From Nemertoderma westbladi (Eukaryota > Xenacoelomorpha > Nemertodermatida > Nemertodermatidae): 32,100 nt of DNA. The notes beneath the pieces were generated by a model. The model worked only from the letters and a program-made list of their open reading frames with translations, was not told the origin of the DNA and searched no databases. Shown here one piece after another: positions 18,401 through 23,747 of this stretch; positions within the stretch are counted from its first letter, which is position 1, and each line of letters begins with the position of its first letter. The position numbers were made by a program, and so were the translations under genes. The stretch is from positions 1-32,100 of the forward strand of contig JAUCBJ010002685.1 in assembly GCA_032718475.1 (NCBI GenBank). The letters are read 5' to 3'.

Positions 18401-21310
18401 TTGCTCCGCACTATTTCCCTATATCGCTCCACGCTATTTCCGTATATCGCACCACACCACACTATTTCCGAATATCGCTCCACACTATTTCCGAATATCG
18501 CTCCGCACTACTTCCGTACATTGCTCCGCACTATTTCCGAATATCGCTCCGCACTATTTCCGAATTTCGCTCCACACTACTTCCGTACATTGCTCCACAC
18601 TATTTCCGAATTTCGCTCCACACTACTTCCGTACATTGCTCCACACTATTTCCGTATATGCTCCACACTATTTCCGTATATCGCTCCACACTACTTCCGT
18701 ACATTGCTCCACACTATTTCCGTATATGCTCCACACTATTTCCGTATATCGCTCCGCACATCGCTTCGCACTATTTCCCTATATCGCTCCACGCTATTTC
18801 CGTATATCGCACCACACCACACTATTTCCGAATATCGCTCCACACTATTTCCGAATATCGCTCCGCACTACTTCCGTACATTGCTCCGCACTATTTCCGA
18901 ATATCGCTCCGCACTATTTCCGAATATCGCTCCACACTATTTCCGTACATCGCTCCACACTATTTCCGTATATAGCTCCACACTATTTCCGAATATCTCT
19001 CCACACTATTTCCGAATATCGCTCCACACTATTTCCGTACATCGCTCCACACTATTTCCGTATATAGCTCCACACTATTTCCGTATATCGCTCCACACTA
19101 TTTCCGTACAATGCTCCACACTATTTCGTACATTCATTCAAACTATTTTTGTATATATGTAATTGTGCACACACTCTAAGGTATAACATTTGACACTAAA
19201 TTATAGACTAAAATATATTTATTATTTATTTATGTATAATTATATATTCGTATTTGTATTGTTAATTTAAGATAGTATACCATACATGTGGTTTTAAACA
19301 ATTCAATTTCGTTACTATTAAATATTCGAAATATTCCGGAACACAATATAATTGTTCTAAAATAACTACATAATTGGAAACATTTGAAAATTGAAAATGT
19401 TTTGTTCTAGAATATTTTTACTCAATATTTATCATTAATTTGTGTATTTTTGTAATCAAATAAAAAGGCAACAAAAGTGTGTAAAATAATTTATCTGAAT
19501 TTCTAAATTGTTATAATAGGATTTGGCAAAGCAGAAAAAGGATTCCACCTATTTTAAAAAGAATGACCAAGGTATACCAAAGATATTAGACTTGTTAAAA
19601 AAAACCATAGCGGAGGTTTAGGTATTAGGCCTAGCAACCTAAATAAATTACTAGTTAATTAATTAGATAAATACTTTTATTTATTGTTTTTAAGGTAATC
19701 TTGGCCTGACCAAGTTAAATTATATTGTAAGTTCAATGTTAAGTTTCTTTGTAAAGTTCCTTATATAGAGCAGTAAAATGGAATGGCATTTTTTTGCATT
19801 TTTTTACCTAGGGAAAATATAACCCATAAAGGGTTGCTTTGATTTTATTTTTGTCCCGGCGAAAAAAATATAATAAAATATTTTGTTGTCTTAAATTTTA
19901 TTTCATGTGTTAAAAGAACATCGAAGTACAAAAGGCTTTCACGTCATTTGTCAAAATTCCATTCACACACTCAAAAGTTATTGCAAATTTAGTGTCTGCA
20001 AGGCGAACTCCAAAAGGGAAGTCATTATCAAATATTGGTTTATGTTGTTAAGCCGCTCTCTAGTTAAGTAATAAATATTCGAGAACACTAAATTATTTAA
20101 CATTGAGTAAGGCAACATCCAGAGTTGAAGAGTTAAATAATATGAATAACTGTAACTATGGAAGCAATATAGTTAAATACTATAGTTCAATTTATTTTTT
20201 AGCATTATTTTAGCACCTAGCTCTATCTCTATTACTTATTACATGGGGAAAAAAACGTAGGACAAATTTTTTTCAATATAATAATAAAAATAATAAATAT
20301 AGTAATAAATACTTAATTGTTCTCTATAGTTTTTTTTATAGAACAACTCGCTGTTATAGAATAACAGCTTTAAGGCAGAGATGTTTTTATTTCTTTTAGA
20401 ACTTTAGTTTTTAAACATTGTTATTGTAATATATATATAAACACAAAAAATGCCAGTTATTTCTACAATGTGCATTACAATATGAATTATTAATAAAATG
20501 CCATGGTAGCCCTTACCTGTAGCGCAATGAGAATAAGGAAATAGGTATTTGCCGTTCGTTGGAACTGCTCGAATAAGTTAACAGGTAGGAAGGTTAATAG
20601 GGTATATTTGGCGGTGTTGATATAGTTATTCTACATAAAAAAAAGTAATTGCGAAAATAATGGGAATGTATTTTTATTAATATGGATTTACACGGAAAAA
20701 AATTAACTCTTATGTAATGCGAATTGTTGATTAATATGATATCGTACCATCTTCATATTACATAGGATTTTCAGGCAAATTTGGCGAGCGTTTGAAAATG
20801 TATCTGTATCTAATTTACACCCGCCGCCACGCAGCCAATCTCCTTCCTAATCTGGCTGGTTTGACATAATAACATCGTCCAAATGGTGCAGGTGATTTAA
20901 CCCACGCTAAAATACCGCAATTTATAAAAAAAAAACACTCTTGAAAGCTTTTTAAAAGAAAAAAAAGTAAACAGCATTACAACGTTTAGCAGACTTTTCT
21001 AAATACAATTTATTTTAAAAATAGATATCTTTATAGATTTGGCATCCTTCAACGCCAATTCTCCATCGGTACCGGCTAATCACTCCTGAGAACTATGAAT
21101 ATAGCAGCTGCGTTTCCGTACTTTAGAAAACGAAAGTAATTCAAATTTTTTGCTATTTAATTTAGAAACAAATTTCCTACAATATTTTGAAAAATACAAC
21201 CTATGAATTTCTAGTAAAATGTATTATACATTGGATTTTCATGATACTAACCGCATATTTACGTTTCTTGTTTAATTTCCTGTTATTCGCTGTGATATGT
21301 CTTTCAACGG
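1..21310 (-). CDS. ATP8B: ATP8B-like P4-ATPase phospholipid flippase, 21 exons, partial at both ends
   Basis: Whole-gene entry; exons are listed separately. P4-ATPases move aminophospholipids or phosphatidylcholine from the outer to the cytosolic leaflet, normally with a CDC50/TMEM30 partner (family knowledge). The 21 exons join in consistent phase into about 1,223 codons, close to the roughly 1,200 residues of vertebrate ATP8B. Motifs in order, in visible-residue numbers: TM1-TM2 about 44-84, DGET in the actuator domain about 160, TM3-TM4 with PISL about 267-335, phosphorylated Asp in DKTGTLT about 381, CKGAD in the nucleotide domain, TGDK about 663, GDGAND about 790, and TM5-TM10 about 850-1060. 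The actuator wording (DDFVAAD) and the C-terminal [12 protein letters not shown] block resemble class 1b ATP8B more than ATP8A. Missing are the N-terminus upstream of VERHITANN and the end of the tail beyond the left edge. ATP8B is my best class; ATP8A is less likely. Confidence 0.93.
410..728 (-). other. ATP8B intron
   Basis: Begins at GTTAGT on the minus strand. It holds AT-rich sequence and an 11-base C run at 695-705. I see no gene. Confidence 0.8.
729..909 (-). CDS. ATP8B: ATP8B exon: TM10 and start of cytosolic tail
   Basis: Acceptor ATTTTCAG, donor ATG/GTTAGT. It supplies 1 base to complete a Val codon, then 60 codons including a hydrophobic run ([16 protein letters not shown]10) followed by a basic segment (RIQKKKAMA). 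Phase 0 at its end matches the tail exon. Confidence 0.88.
1134..1254 (-). CDS. ATP8B: ATP8B exon: TM9
   Basis: Acceptor TGTTTAG, donor GGT/GTGAGT. It encodes [20 protein letters not shown] and onwards, matching the family's DTSYWT...FGSIALYF segment. Two bases remain to join the next exon as GT+A. Confidence 0.9.
1255..1752 (-). other. ATP8B intron, no gene seen
   Basis: Contains a GC-richer patch at about 1360-1460, possibly an old dispersed repeat. I identify no coding or RNA gene. Confidence 0.6.
1753..1906 (-). CDS. ATP8B: ATP8B exon: TM7-TM8
   Basis: Acceptor TTTGCAG at its start. It encodes [11 protein letters not shown]...[27 protein letters not shown] is a conserved family block. 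The 3' boundary is chosen at T/GTGTGC (lower coordinate 1753), because phase 1 is needed to join the TM9 exon as Tyr-Thr-Ala-Tyr-Trp and the length then matches relatives. The stronger-looking GTTAGT ten bases earlier (boundary 1763) would shift the frame and hit a stop. A/GTGTTT is also in phase but two residues shorter. Confidence 0.82.
1907..3197 (-). other. ATP8B large intron, part downstream of RSL1D1
   Basis: Mostly AT-rich. A dispersed repeat lies at 2671-2753 (listed separately). No other gene is seen. Confidence 0.6.
2671..2753 (+). repeat. Dispersed repeat, copy 1 (GGAGCAGGTTACAG family)
   Basis: Shares its layout with an inverted copy at 27490-27573: ACTGGACGCAAA, then GCCTCAATGTTAAATT, then AAAGGAGCAGGTTACAGTG, in the same order with diverged spacers. 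The AGGAGCAGGTTA core also occurs in the foldback at 24998-25390, so these are probably members or relics of one non-autonomous family. Confidence 0.7.
3198..3203 (-). promoter_or_regulatory. Candidate polyadenylation signal of RSL1D1
   Basis: AATAAA on the minus strand, 19 bases after the RSL1D1 stop codon, in the right orientation and position for a very short 3' UTR. A cleavage site was not located. Confidence 0.55.
3223..4311 (-). CDS. RSL1D1: RSL1D1-like nucleolar protein with ribosomal L1 domain (362 aa, intronless)
   Basis: RSL1D1 (CSIG; related to yeast Cic1 and Utp30) is a nucleolar ribosome-biogenesis factor. The protein carries a ribosomal-L1-like fold over about residues 10-255. 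The clearest family signatures are FVKD (about 87-90), [13 protein letters not shown] (about 101-113), [11 protein letters not shown] followed by FDVFLAD (about 127-147), [10 protein letters not shown] (about 154-163) and KVPIGVNV (about 167-174). The C-terminal 100 residues are low-complexity, Pro/Ala/Ser and Lys/Arg rich, ending VKKRKGR, typical of nucleolar proteins but shorter than the human tail. I start at ATG 4311 (AAAATGG, good Kozak context); the frame is open five codons further, but only from a TTG. Stop TGA at 3225-3223. The gene lies whole inside a flippase intron on the same strand, without introns of its own, and is GC-richer than its surroundings. It looks intact. Confidence 0.92.
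   Translation of the reverse strand: MDEIPFQRISLVDKSQVSRAIKALYVLASRTPEKNKPNLLAEDGCEATGIQLTISLKRIPDVNNKWLQLHVDHSPFAPTQQRQVCLFVKDIEGKDSDATVEFYRRLLGKEDIKGISEVIPHRVLATEYKPYEAKIRLCRMFDVFLADRSIYHRLPTMLGKAFFKANKVPIGVNVSARQAIKSEIEAALGSVPLLMTGRGDCMTCRVANTALPVDSSIDNVMGACQSFVEQCPRGWANIRSLYLRLGRPDTISLPVYQSQQNLASSVEDSSLFSETTLKSSEVSDDAKPRKRVDSLADTPPVVRGPPAAADTPPAAVPRTKPRTTKRRNPPEESELMAKVKKTLVAGSTAAPRVTKVKKRKGR
4312..6041 (-). other. ATP8B large intron, part upstream of RSL1D1
   Basis: The first few hundred bases should hold the RSL1D1 promoter and 5' UTR, but no TATA box or other clear element is seen. A composite direct/inverted repeat occupies 4672-5751 (listed separately). The rest is AT-rich with no gene. 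Confidence 0.5.
4672..5751. repeat. Composite repeat: outer direct repeats and inner inverted repeats
   Basis: Outer direct copies are 4672-4782 and 5659-5751, sharing CAGAGTGACCTGACTGACTA, TTGGCTCCCGGAAGTGGGAT and CAAGGCCTTCGTGACTTGCT. Inner inverted copies are 4815-4941 and 5538-5637, for example CATATTTCCAATTGG against CCAATTGGAAATATG, and CTCACCTCATTGGCTAACACT against its reverse complement. About 600 bp of unrelated sequence lies between the inner arms. Confidence 0.85.
6042..6143 (-). CDS. ATP8B: ATP8B exon: loop between TM6 and TM7
   Basis: Acceptor TTTATAG, donor CAC/GTAAGC. It encodes [20 protein letters not shown] and onwards, matching the family block [20 protein letters not shown]. 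It starts and ends in phase 0. Confidence 0.93.
6144..6477 (-). other. ATP8B intron, no gene seen
   Basis: AT-rich. It has a short imperfect tandem repeat built on ATCTCTAAGGATTACT at about 6391-6450. Confidence 0.7.
6478..6592 (-). CDS. ATP8B: ATP8B exon: TM5-TM6
   Basis: Acceptor GTTACAG, donor CAG/GTAAGT. It encodes [20 protein letters not shown]...[14 protein letters not shown], a highly conserved P4-ATPase segment. Its first base completes a Trp codon split with the next upstream exon. Confidence 0.94.
6873..7065 (-). CDS. ATP8B: ATP8B exon: end of P domain and TM5
   Basis: Acceptor AATACAG, donor TG/GTAAGT. It encodes [20 protein letters not shown], then [16 protein letters not shown] and [14 protein letters not shown], a near-diagnostic P4-ATPase stretch. 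TG at its start completes Met with the previous exon. Confidence 0.95.
7295..7489 (-). CDS. ATP8B: ATP8B exon: P domain with GDGAND
   Basis: Acceptor TATGTAG, donor A/GTAAGT. It encodes [17 protein letters not shown] and then [13 protein letters not shown], the Mg-binding hinge motif of P-type ATPases, intact. Confidence 0.95.
7594..7705 (-). CDS. ATP8B: ATP8B exon: P-domain insert
   Basis: Acceptor ATTATTAG, donor ACAG/GTAAGT. It encodes a polar, variable stretch ending [10 protein letters not shown], which joins GQSLAFAL in the next exon as in relatives. Confidence 0.9.
7706..8075 (-). other. ATP8B intron with tRNA-like repeat remnant
   Basis: Holds the possible SINE remnant at 7747-7815; otherwise AT-rich with no gene. 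Confidence 0.6.
7747..7815 (+). repeat. Possible tRNA-derived SINE remnant
   Basis: GTGGCCTGGAGGTTG resembles an A-box arm, and about 25 bases later GAGGATCCACG followed by TTTAAATCC resembles a decayed B box (GGTTCGAATCC). It does not fold as a complete tRNA, so it is called a relic only. Confidence 0.4.
8076..8201 (-). CDS. ATP8B: ATP8B exon: TGDK motif
   Basis: Acceptor TAAATAG, donor CAG/GTAAGA. It encodes [20 protein letters not shown], the conserved nucleotide/P-domain hinge (relatives: IWVLTGDKKETAENIG). Confidence 0.95.
8426..8665 (-). CDS. ATP8B: ATP8B exon: N domain to DRLQDGVP-type block
   Basis: Acceptor TTTTAG, donor GAT/GTAAGC. It encodes [17 protein letters not shown]...[19 protein letters not shown], matching the conserved GLRTL and GATAIEDRLQDGVPET blocks. 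Phase 0 at both ends. Confidence 0.94.
8666..9051 (-). other. ATP8B intron, no gene seen
   Basis: AT-rich; no gene, RNA or notable repeat recognised. Confidence 0.6.
9052..9285 (-). CDS. ATP8B: ATP8B exon: nucleotide-binding domain, CKGAD
   Basis: Acceptor ATTTCAG, donor GAA/GTAAGT. It encodes [14 protein letters not shown] and [14 protein letters not shown], the KGAD nucleotide-pocket motif. Phase 0 at both ends. Confidence 0.95.
9492..9752 (-). CDS. ATP8B: ATP8B exon: nucleotide-binding domain, first part
   Basis: Acceptor TTGTTAG, donor AAG/GTACTG. It encodes [10 protein letters not shown] and then [20 protein letters not shown], matching the conserved LALCHTV and SPDEGALV blocks of P4-ATPases. 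Confidence 0.95.
9924..10143 (-). CDS. ATP8B: ATP8B exon: catalytic DKTGTLT
   Basis: Acceptor TTCATAG, donor CAG/GTGGGT. It encodes [25 protein letters not shown] and [13 protein letters not shown]. The Asp of DKTGTLT is the phosphorylated residue, and the site is intact. Confidence 0.96.
10323..10519 (-). CDS. ATP8B: ATP8B exon: TM3-TM4 with PISL
   Basis: Acceptor TATTCAG, donor AG/GTAAGA. Two hydrophobic runs are present, the second ending VPISLYV; PISL is the P4 substitution for the PEGL of ion pumps. AG joins the next exon's T to give Ser. Confidence 0.95.
10634..10881 (-). CDS. ATP8B: ATP8B exon: actuator domain end
   Basis: Acceptor TTTGAAG, donor TTT/GTAAGT. It encodes [15 protein letters not shown], then [12 protein letters not shown], and [12 protein letters not shown] and [14 protein letters not shown], matching the family closely. 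Confidence 0.95.
10882..11748 (-). other. ATP8B intron, no gene seen
   Basis: 867 bp of very AT-rich sequence. Short reading frames only; no repeats or RNA features recognised. Confidence 0.65.
11749..11975 (-). CDS. ATP8B: ATP8B exon: actuator domain with DGET
   Basis: Acceptor TTCACAG, donor CAAG/GTATAA. It encodes [21 protein letters not shown] and [23 protein letters not shown] is the dephosphorylation motif. The DDFVAAD wording is closer to ATP8B than to ATP8A. Confidence 0.95.
12166..12230 (-). CDS. ATP8B: ATP8B exon: linker after TM2
   Basis: A 65-base exon, acceptor TTTACAG, donor CG/GTAAGA. It encodes [20 protein letters not shown], matching the basic linker after TM2. CG+A completes Arg with the next exon. 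Confidence 0.92.
12554..12645 (+). repeat. tRNA-like element carrying a hammerhead ribozyme
   Basis: TTGGCTGAGCTGGTTAGCGC (12561-12580) resembles a tRNA D-arm/A box, and GGTTCAACCCC (12622-12632) resembles a B box. In a tRNA the anticodon arm would lie between them; here that space is filled by the hammerhead core. The acceptor stem does not pair convincingly, so I call it tRNA-like, probably the head of a retroelement, rather than a tRNA gene. The element is antisense to the flippase. Confidence 0.6.
12576..12621 (+). ncRNA. Hammerhead ribozyme motif
   Basis: All core bases are present. Stem I pairs AGCGCTA (12576-12582) with TAGCGCT (12615-12621), 7 of 7. The core CTGATGA is 12583-12589. 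Stem II pairs GGCC (12590-12593) with GGCC (12599-12602) around a TGTTA loop. GAAA is 12603-12606. Stem III is 3 bp, A-T, C-G, G-C (12606-12608 with 12611-12613), with a 2-base loop. The predicted cleavage follows GTA at 12614. Such a tiny stem III is seen in retroelement hammerheads, which may need to act as dimers. Cleavage activity is inferred. Confidence 0.85.
12790..12888 (-). CDS. ATP8B: ATP8B exon: TM2
   Basis: Acceptor ATTACAG, donor ATT/GTAAGT. It encodes [19 protein letters not shown] and [11 protein letters not shown], matching IPQISTL...GVTAIKDLVDD in relatives. Phase 0 at both ends. Confidence 0.95.
13047..13603. repeat. 26-bp minisatellite, about 21 copies
   Basis: The unit reads CACCACAAACACAATT followed by AATTTGTAAG. 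Copies are nearly identical; differences are mainly in the first two units (CACCACAAGCAC, CACCGCAAACAC) and G-to-A changes giving TTTATAAG in a few units. Confidence 0.98.
13685..13727. repeat. GC-rich hairpin
   Basis: CTCCATCAACCCCCTACC pairs with GGTAGGGGTTGATGGAG across an 8-base loop: 17 paired bases with one bulged C. It lies 80 bp after the 26-bp array and is much more GC-rich than its surroundings. Confidence 0.85.
14221..15012 (+). CDS. Unrecognised multi-span membrane protein (263 aa), intronless and nested
   Basis: I do not recognise the family. The frame starts at ATG with A at -3 and ends TAA. Five hydrophobic segments are visible at about residues 5-28, 48-70, 79-102, 108-138 and 155-181, so the protein has four or five membrane spans. 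A soluble tail of about 80 residues follows, ending in a basic cluster ([14 protein letters not shown]). Possible N-glycosylation sites are NLT at 42 and NST at 74; they lie in consecutive loops, so at most one can be lumenal. GC content and codon balance are higher than in the flanking intron, supporting a real gene. It is on the strand opposite the flippase, within its largest intron. A 17-base C run follows the stop closely; no AATAAA signal is evident nearby. Function unknown. Confidence 0.75.
   Translation: MRFISALTITTFFVSAVVNVALICIVYAAPDFTPELLMQRGNLTPGIQGIIIFWNTLKIVGWLAVLYLALRQINSTETTTLLLLYYATFGHHSLLTFLIRLLKTGTFVHYWVIILTLQVLLETTLLSVTLFPMVAAYTVFAQSGNWLPEELIKPFAYTVYILTQGVAITSFLCDLYGFIYIDKRMCEAVYAGYNHIMEYEDRGLALSLPPYRNVSHFASNSLSNRQRFASAPIQYGSYIADMQAAAPASSRKSRKIKWRSPVR
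15022..15038 (+). repeat. C homopolymer (17 bases)
   Basis: Uninterrupted C run just after the stop of the nested membrane gene; likely length-variable. Confidence 0.95.
15365..16005. mobile_element. Inverted-repeat transposon (MITE-like) with TTCTAGAA palindromes
   Basis: Left end GTTCCGTATGCAGTCGCATTT matches the reverse complement of the right end (15985-16005) at 19 of 21 bases. Similarity resumes inward: ACATTTTTCAAAAAATATTG then TTCTAGAA at about 15464-15492, and its counterpart at about 15884-15920, giving arms of about 125 bp. No transposase is seen. Flanking sequences show no clear target duplication, so the exact outer ends are uncertain. Confidence 0.7.
16390..19155. repeat. 23-bp minisatellite, about 120 copies, with higher-order duplications
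   Basis: The unit is about CGCTCCACACTATTTCC then GAATAT, 23 bp. Variants fall into a few types (TATTTCCGAATATC, TACTTCCGTATATC, TACTTCCGTACATT, TATATAGC), and a few copies have small insertions or deletions (CCACACCACAC, GCTCCGCTCC). Since 23 is not a multiple of 3 and no frame of the unit has a stop, the array is open in every frame and yields very long spurious reading frames. About 200 bp from 17131 recurs 350 bp later, and about 140 bp from 18417 recurs 360 bp later. Confidence 0.97.
20517..20630 (-). CDS. ATP8B: ATP8B exon: TM1
   Basis: Acceptor TTATGTAG, donor CAG/GTAAGG. It encodes [20 protein letters not shown] then [18 protein letters not shown], an almost textbook P4-ATPase N-terminal segment. 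Confidence 0.96.
20631..21251 (-). other. ATP8B intron, no gene seen
   Basis: AT-rich, 621 bp. No repeat family or RNA recognised. Confidence 0.65.
21252..21310 (-). CDS. ATP8B: ATP8B exon: most N-terminal exon identified
   Basis: A 59-base exon, acceptor ATTTCAG, donor GCG/GTTAGT. It encodes [19 protein letters not shown], matching ERKVKANDREYNEKFQYA in relatives. It needs 1 base from an upstream exon that I could not locate. Confidence 0.88.
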
Positions 21311-21997
21311 CTGAAATATAATATAAATACATAACATAAACATTAAGCATACTTCACTGTTGTAATATACTATTAGTAATACGTGTATTATTATTCTTAG
21401 TATTATTATCTGTTACCAGCATCTGTTACACGTTCGTGGGGCCTTCGCGCAGCACGAGAGCCCATATTAGAAAGTACATTACTAATCTCTATTAGATATA
21501 CGAAAACCGTCTTTCCCAACATATATATGAGTGAAGGCGATGCTATCAGTTTGTGATAAACTAGTTGTAAAAGCAGAGATCCATTTCAGTTTACCCTTAC
21601 ACACTTTAACTGTCATTTGTAAACCTTCTAACTAGGGCTATTTAAGTTAAGTATGACATTTTTAGTTTTACAATACTCTTCTCCTTCATTAGCCTCGTTG
21701 CGCTCGTCCTGTTTTGTCATAAAATAATTTCCCTAAACGGAGAATAACGACGTTTATAACTGTGCAAAGTCTCGAAACTGTGAGAGTAACTGCTGATTTA
21801 TGGCAGATGGATACTCGTATCCACTGTAAACTCGTTGCGTTCGTTCGTTTTTTACCAAACTTGAGATTCTTTCTAAACTTTTGTCGGACTACATACATAC
21901 AAAGTTTCGTTTAGCCTAATTTCATCAAGGAATAACCGAGTTATTAACGATCAAAAATTATCGACGACGACAGACGACGAAGACGAAAACAGACGAC

Positions 21998-22818
21998 GAC
22001 AGACAAGGTACTGGTCCAGTATGCGTTCACCCCCCACCTAATTTTTTGTACTAGCTAGTTTTTGATACTTTCTTTTTTCATATGTTCTGGAACTTATTAG
22101 CTATTTGTTTATAAAAAAAATATTGTTCTAGATAAAATATTTTTTATTCTGGAACATTTAAAAAAAGGTTTGTATTAAGATCTTATGAGTTCGTTATATC
22201 AATAGTACTTATGCTTTTTAATGATACTCTGGCAACATTATTATAGAACATTGAAAAGTTTTCATTTTCAATTAGCTATATATAAGAGTATTACATACAG
22301 TAGAATTTAAATTTATCGCAGTTAAGTCAATAACAAATAAAAAGAATTCCAATAATAGAGACTATCATAAACTGGATAGGCCTCATGAGCACGATTTCAA
22401 TATGTTTGAAATAACGGAATTCCTAAAAACGGAAGCGTGTGCCATATCATTTGCTCAATCAATGGGGCTGTTGCCTATAAATAGTGAAAATAGCGATAAC
22501 AATATTTATATTGAAATTTATTTGTTAATAAATTAAAATTTATTAGCTACCATCATAATTTTATTGAAAAATTTAAAAATATTAAAATAAATTATTTTAT
22601 TTATTTTATACCAACCATCCCATGCATTTTAAGAACAAAGCAGGCTTTTCTCTAAAGCATGTTCTAGAACAAAAAATATTTGTTCTAGAACATTATTTTT
22701 TCAAAATCAAATAGCTAACATGTTTTGGTACATTTCAAAAAAAGAAATTATCAAAAACTAACTAGTACAAAAAATTTGGTGGGGGGTGTACGCATACTGG
22801 ACCAGTACCGACAGACAA
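21998..22818. mobile_element. Merlin-like DNA transposon, non-autonomous, with 9-bp target duplication
   Basis: The ends (22007 and 22809) form terminal inverted repeats starting GGTACTGGTCCAGTATGCGT. Matching continues with indels and about 80% identity for roughly 150 bp on each side. The 9-mer GACAGACAA directly flanks both ends (21998-22006 and 22810-22818). The interior at 22394-22492 reads HEHDFNMFEITEFLKTEA then CAISFAQSMGLLP, resembling the start of ISXO2/Merlin transposases. Merlin elements make 8-9 bp duplications, so both clues agree. The rest of the transposase is absent. Confidence 0.72.
22394..22492 (+). pseudogene. Merlin/ISXO2-type transposase N-terminal remnant
   Basis: About 33 codons with the pattern FNMFEITEFLKTEACAISFA then QSMGLLP, typical of the N-terminal region of ISXO2-like transposases as I recall the family. 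No DDE catalytic domain follows; AT-rich non-coding sequence begins within about 50 bases. Identification rests on this short stretch only. Confidence 0.45.
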
Positions 22819-23594
22819 CTCGTTAATGGTACCCATATGCTAAGGCTTCGCTCACTTCATGGCTCGCCCCACAACGTTTTGTTGACGTAACATTTGATGA
22901 TAAAATATTACGTTACCTGGGTTCCTTGACTTCTTCCTTAATCCCATTTTTCCTTAGCGTATTTGCTAATGGCTATTTTTTGCAGCATATCATGTGTATA
23001 AATTCAACGTGTCTATTTCTAAACTTGTTAAATGTGGCCTATGATCTGAACTGATACTAGCCAACTTAAGCAGTTGAGCTATCTCAATGTATGTATGTAT
23101 CTCAAGGCGTTTAAAACCCAAGGAATTCAGCCGGAATTTGCTAGCTCAATGGAAATTGAAAAGTCTCAATGGTAATTTCATGTAAATATAGAATTGCAAA
23201 ATTTCGTGAAAGTTTATGTTTAGCTTAAATTAGCAAGAAGGAAAACCAACAATTAATTATAATTTTCGGAAATGTTTCATTTTCATATTTACATGAAATT
23301 TACAATGTGTTTGATAAGAAATAATTCTGAGATTCAATAAAGGTAAAAGGGTAAATTCCGGCTCCATGGCCTAGGTAGGCCTTGCCTATAGGCTTTAGGT
23401 GCAGCTACGCATTTTTTGTTCTAGAATTTCTTCGAATTTAAACTAGTGAATCCGTGGCAACATTGTTATTTAATTAGTTGTAACAAGGTCCTCTTCTGTT
23501 TTACGTTTGGGTTGTTTATTACATTCACTTAATTTAATGTCACAATCGTTACAGTTTTTGTTACATAACGCTCTAATTATTTGATGCTTTTCAG

Positions 23595-23747
23595 CTGAAA
23601 CGGATGGCGGTAGCGTACGGAGTGATTGGGCGGTAGTTCGTTTCCGATATATTATCGATATGGAGTCCAAAGTCGTTCAAACCAAAGAACCATTAGAGAA
23701 GTTCGAAGGCTTCCGATTTCGAAGCGACAATCTCCAGAAAGATGGAG
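23595..23747 (+). CDS. CNTN: Contactin exon: end of Ig1 and first half of Ig2
   Basis: Acceptor CTTTTCAG, donor G/GTAATA. It encodes 50 codons: VVRFRYI (end of Ig1, compare ARVQFGYL), a linker, then EKFEGFRFRSDNLQKDG, where contactins have a Cys after the EGQG strand. It ends with G, which joins AT of the next exon to give Asp. This phase match is the best support for the exon. Confidence 0.72.

Larger units (their letters stand above)
12889..20516 (-). other. Giant ATP8B intron (about 7.6 kb) hosting a nested gene and repeat arrays
   Basis: Separates the TM1 and TM2 exons, which join in phase 0. It contains the 26-bp array, a hairpin, the opposite-strand membrane gene, an inverted-repeat transposon and the 23-bp array. 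The 19160-20516 stretch is AT-rich with one TTCTAGAA palindrome and no recognisable gene. Confidence 0.85.
21311..23594. other. Intergenic or 5'-intron region between two head-to-head genes
   Basis: It should hold, or be flanked by, the 5' exons of both the flippase and contactin, yet neither is recognisable. From about 21410 to 22006, and again from 22819 to about 22880, the sequence looks repeat-derived: a GACGAC-rich tract, and short GC-richer segments resembling each other in inverted orientation. A transposon splits it. A TTCTAGAA palindrome lies at 23419-23426. Confidence 0.55.

Noticed and set aside
16364-19162. Very long overlapping plus-strand reading frames (up to 757 codons) rich in [19 protein letters not shown]-type repeats
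   Set aside because: They are produced by the 23-bp array, which has no stop in any frame. The longest begins at TTG, and the same repeat peptide appears in all three frames. No splice sites or expression signal support a protein.
21689-21898. Minus-strand 69-codon frame, considered as the missing first flippase exon
   Set aside because: No resemblance to P4-ATPase N-termini, no donor in the required phase, and it lies in repeat-like sequence.
22990-23050. TTTTTTGCAG acceptor-like site near 22987, considered as a contactin Ig1 exon
   Set aside because: The sequence after it is open for only about 20 codons, lacks Ig hallmarks and has no good donor.
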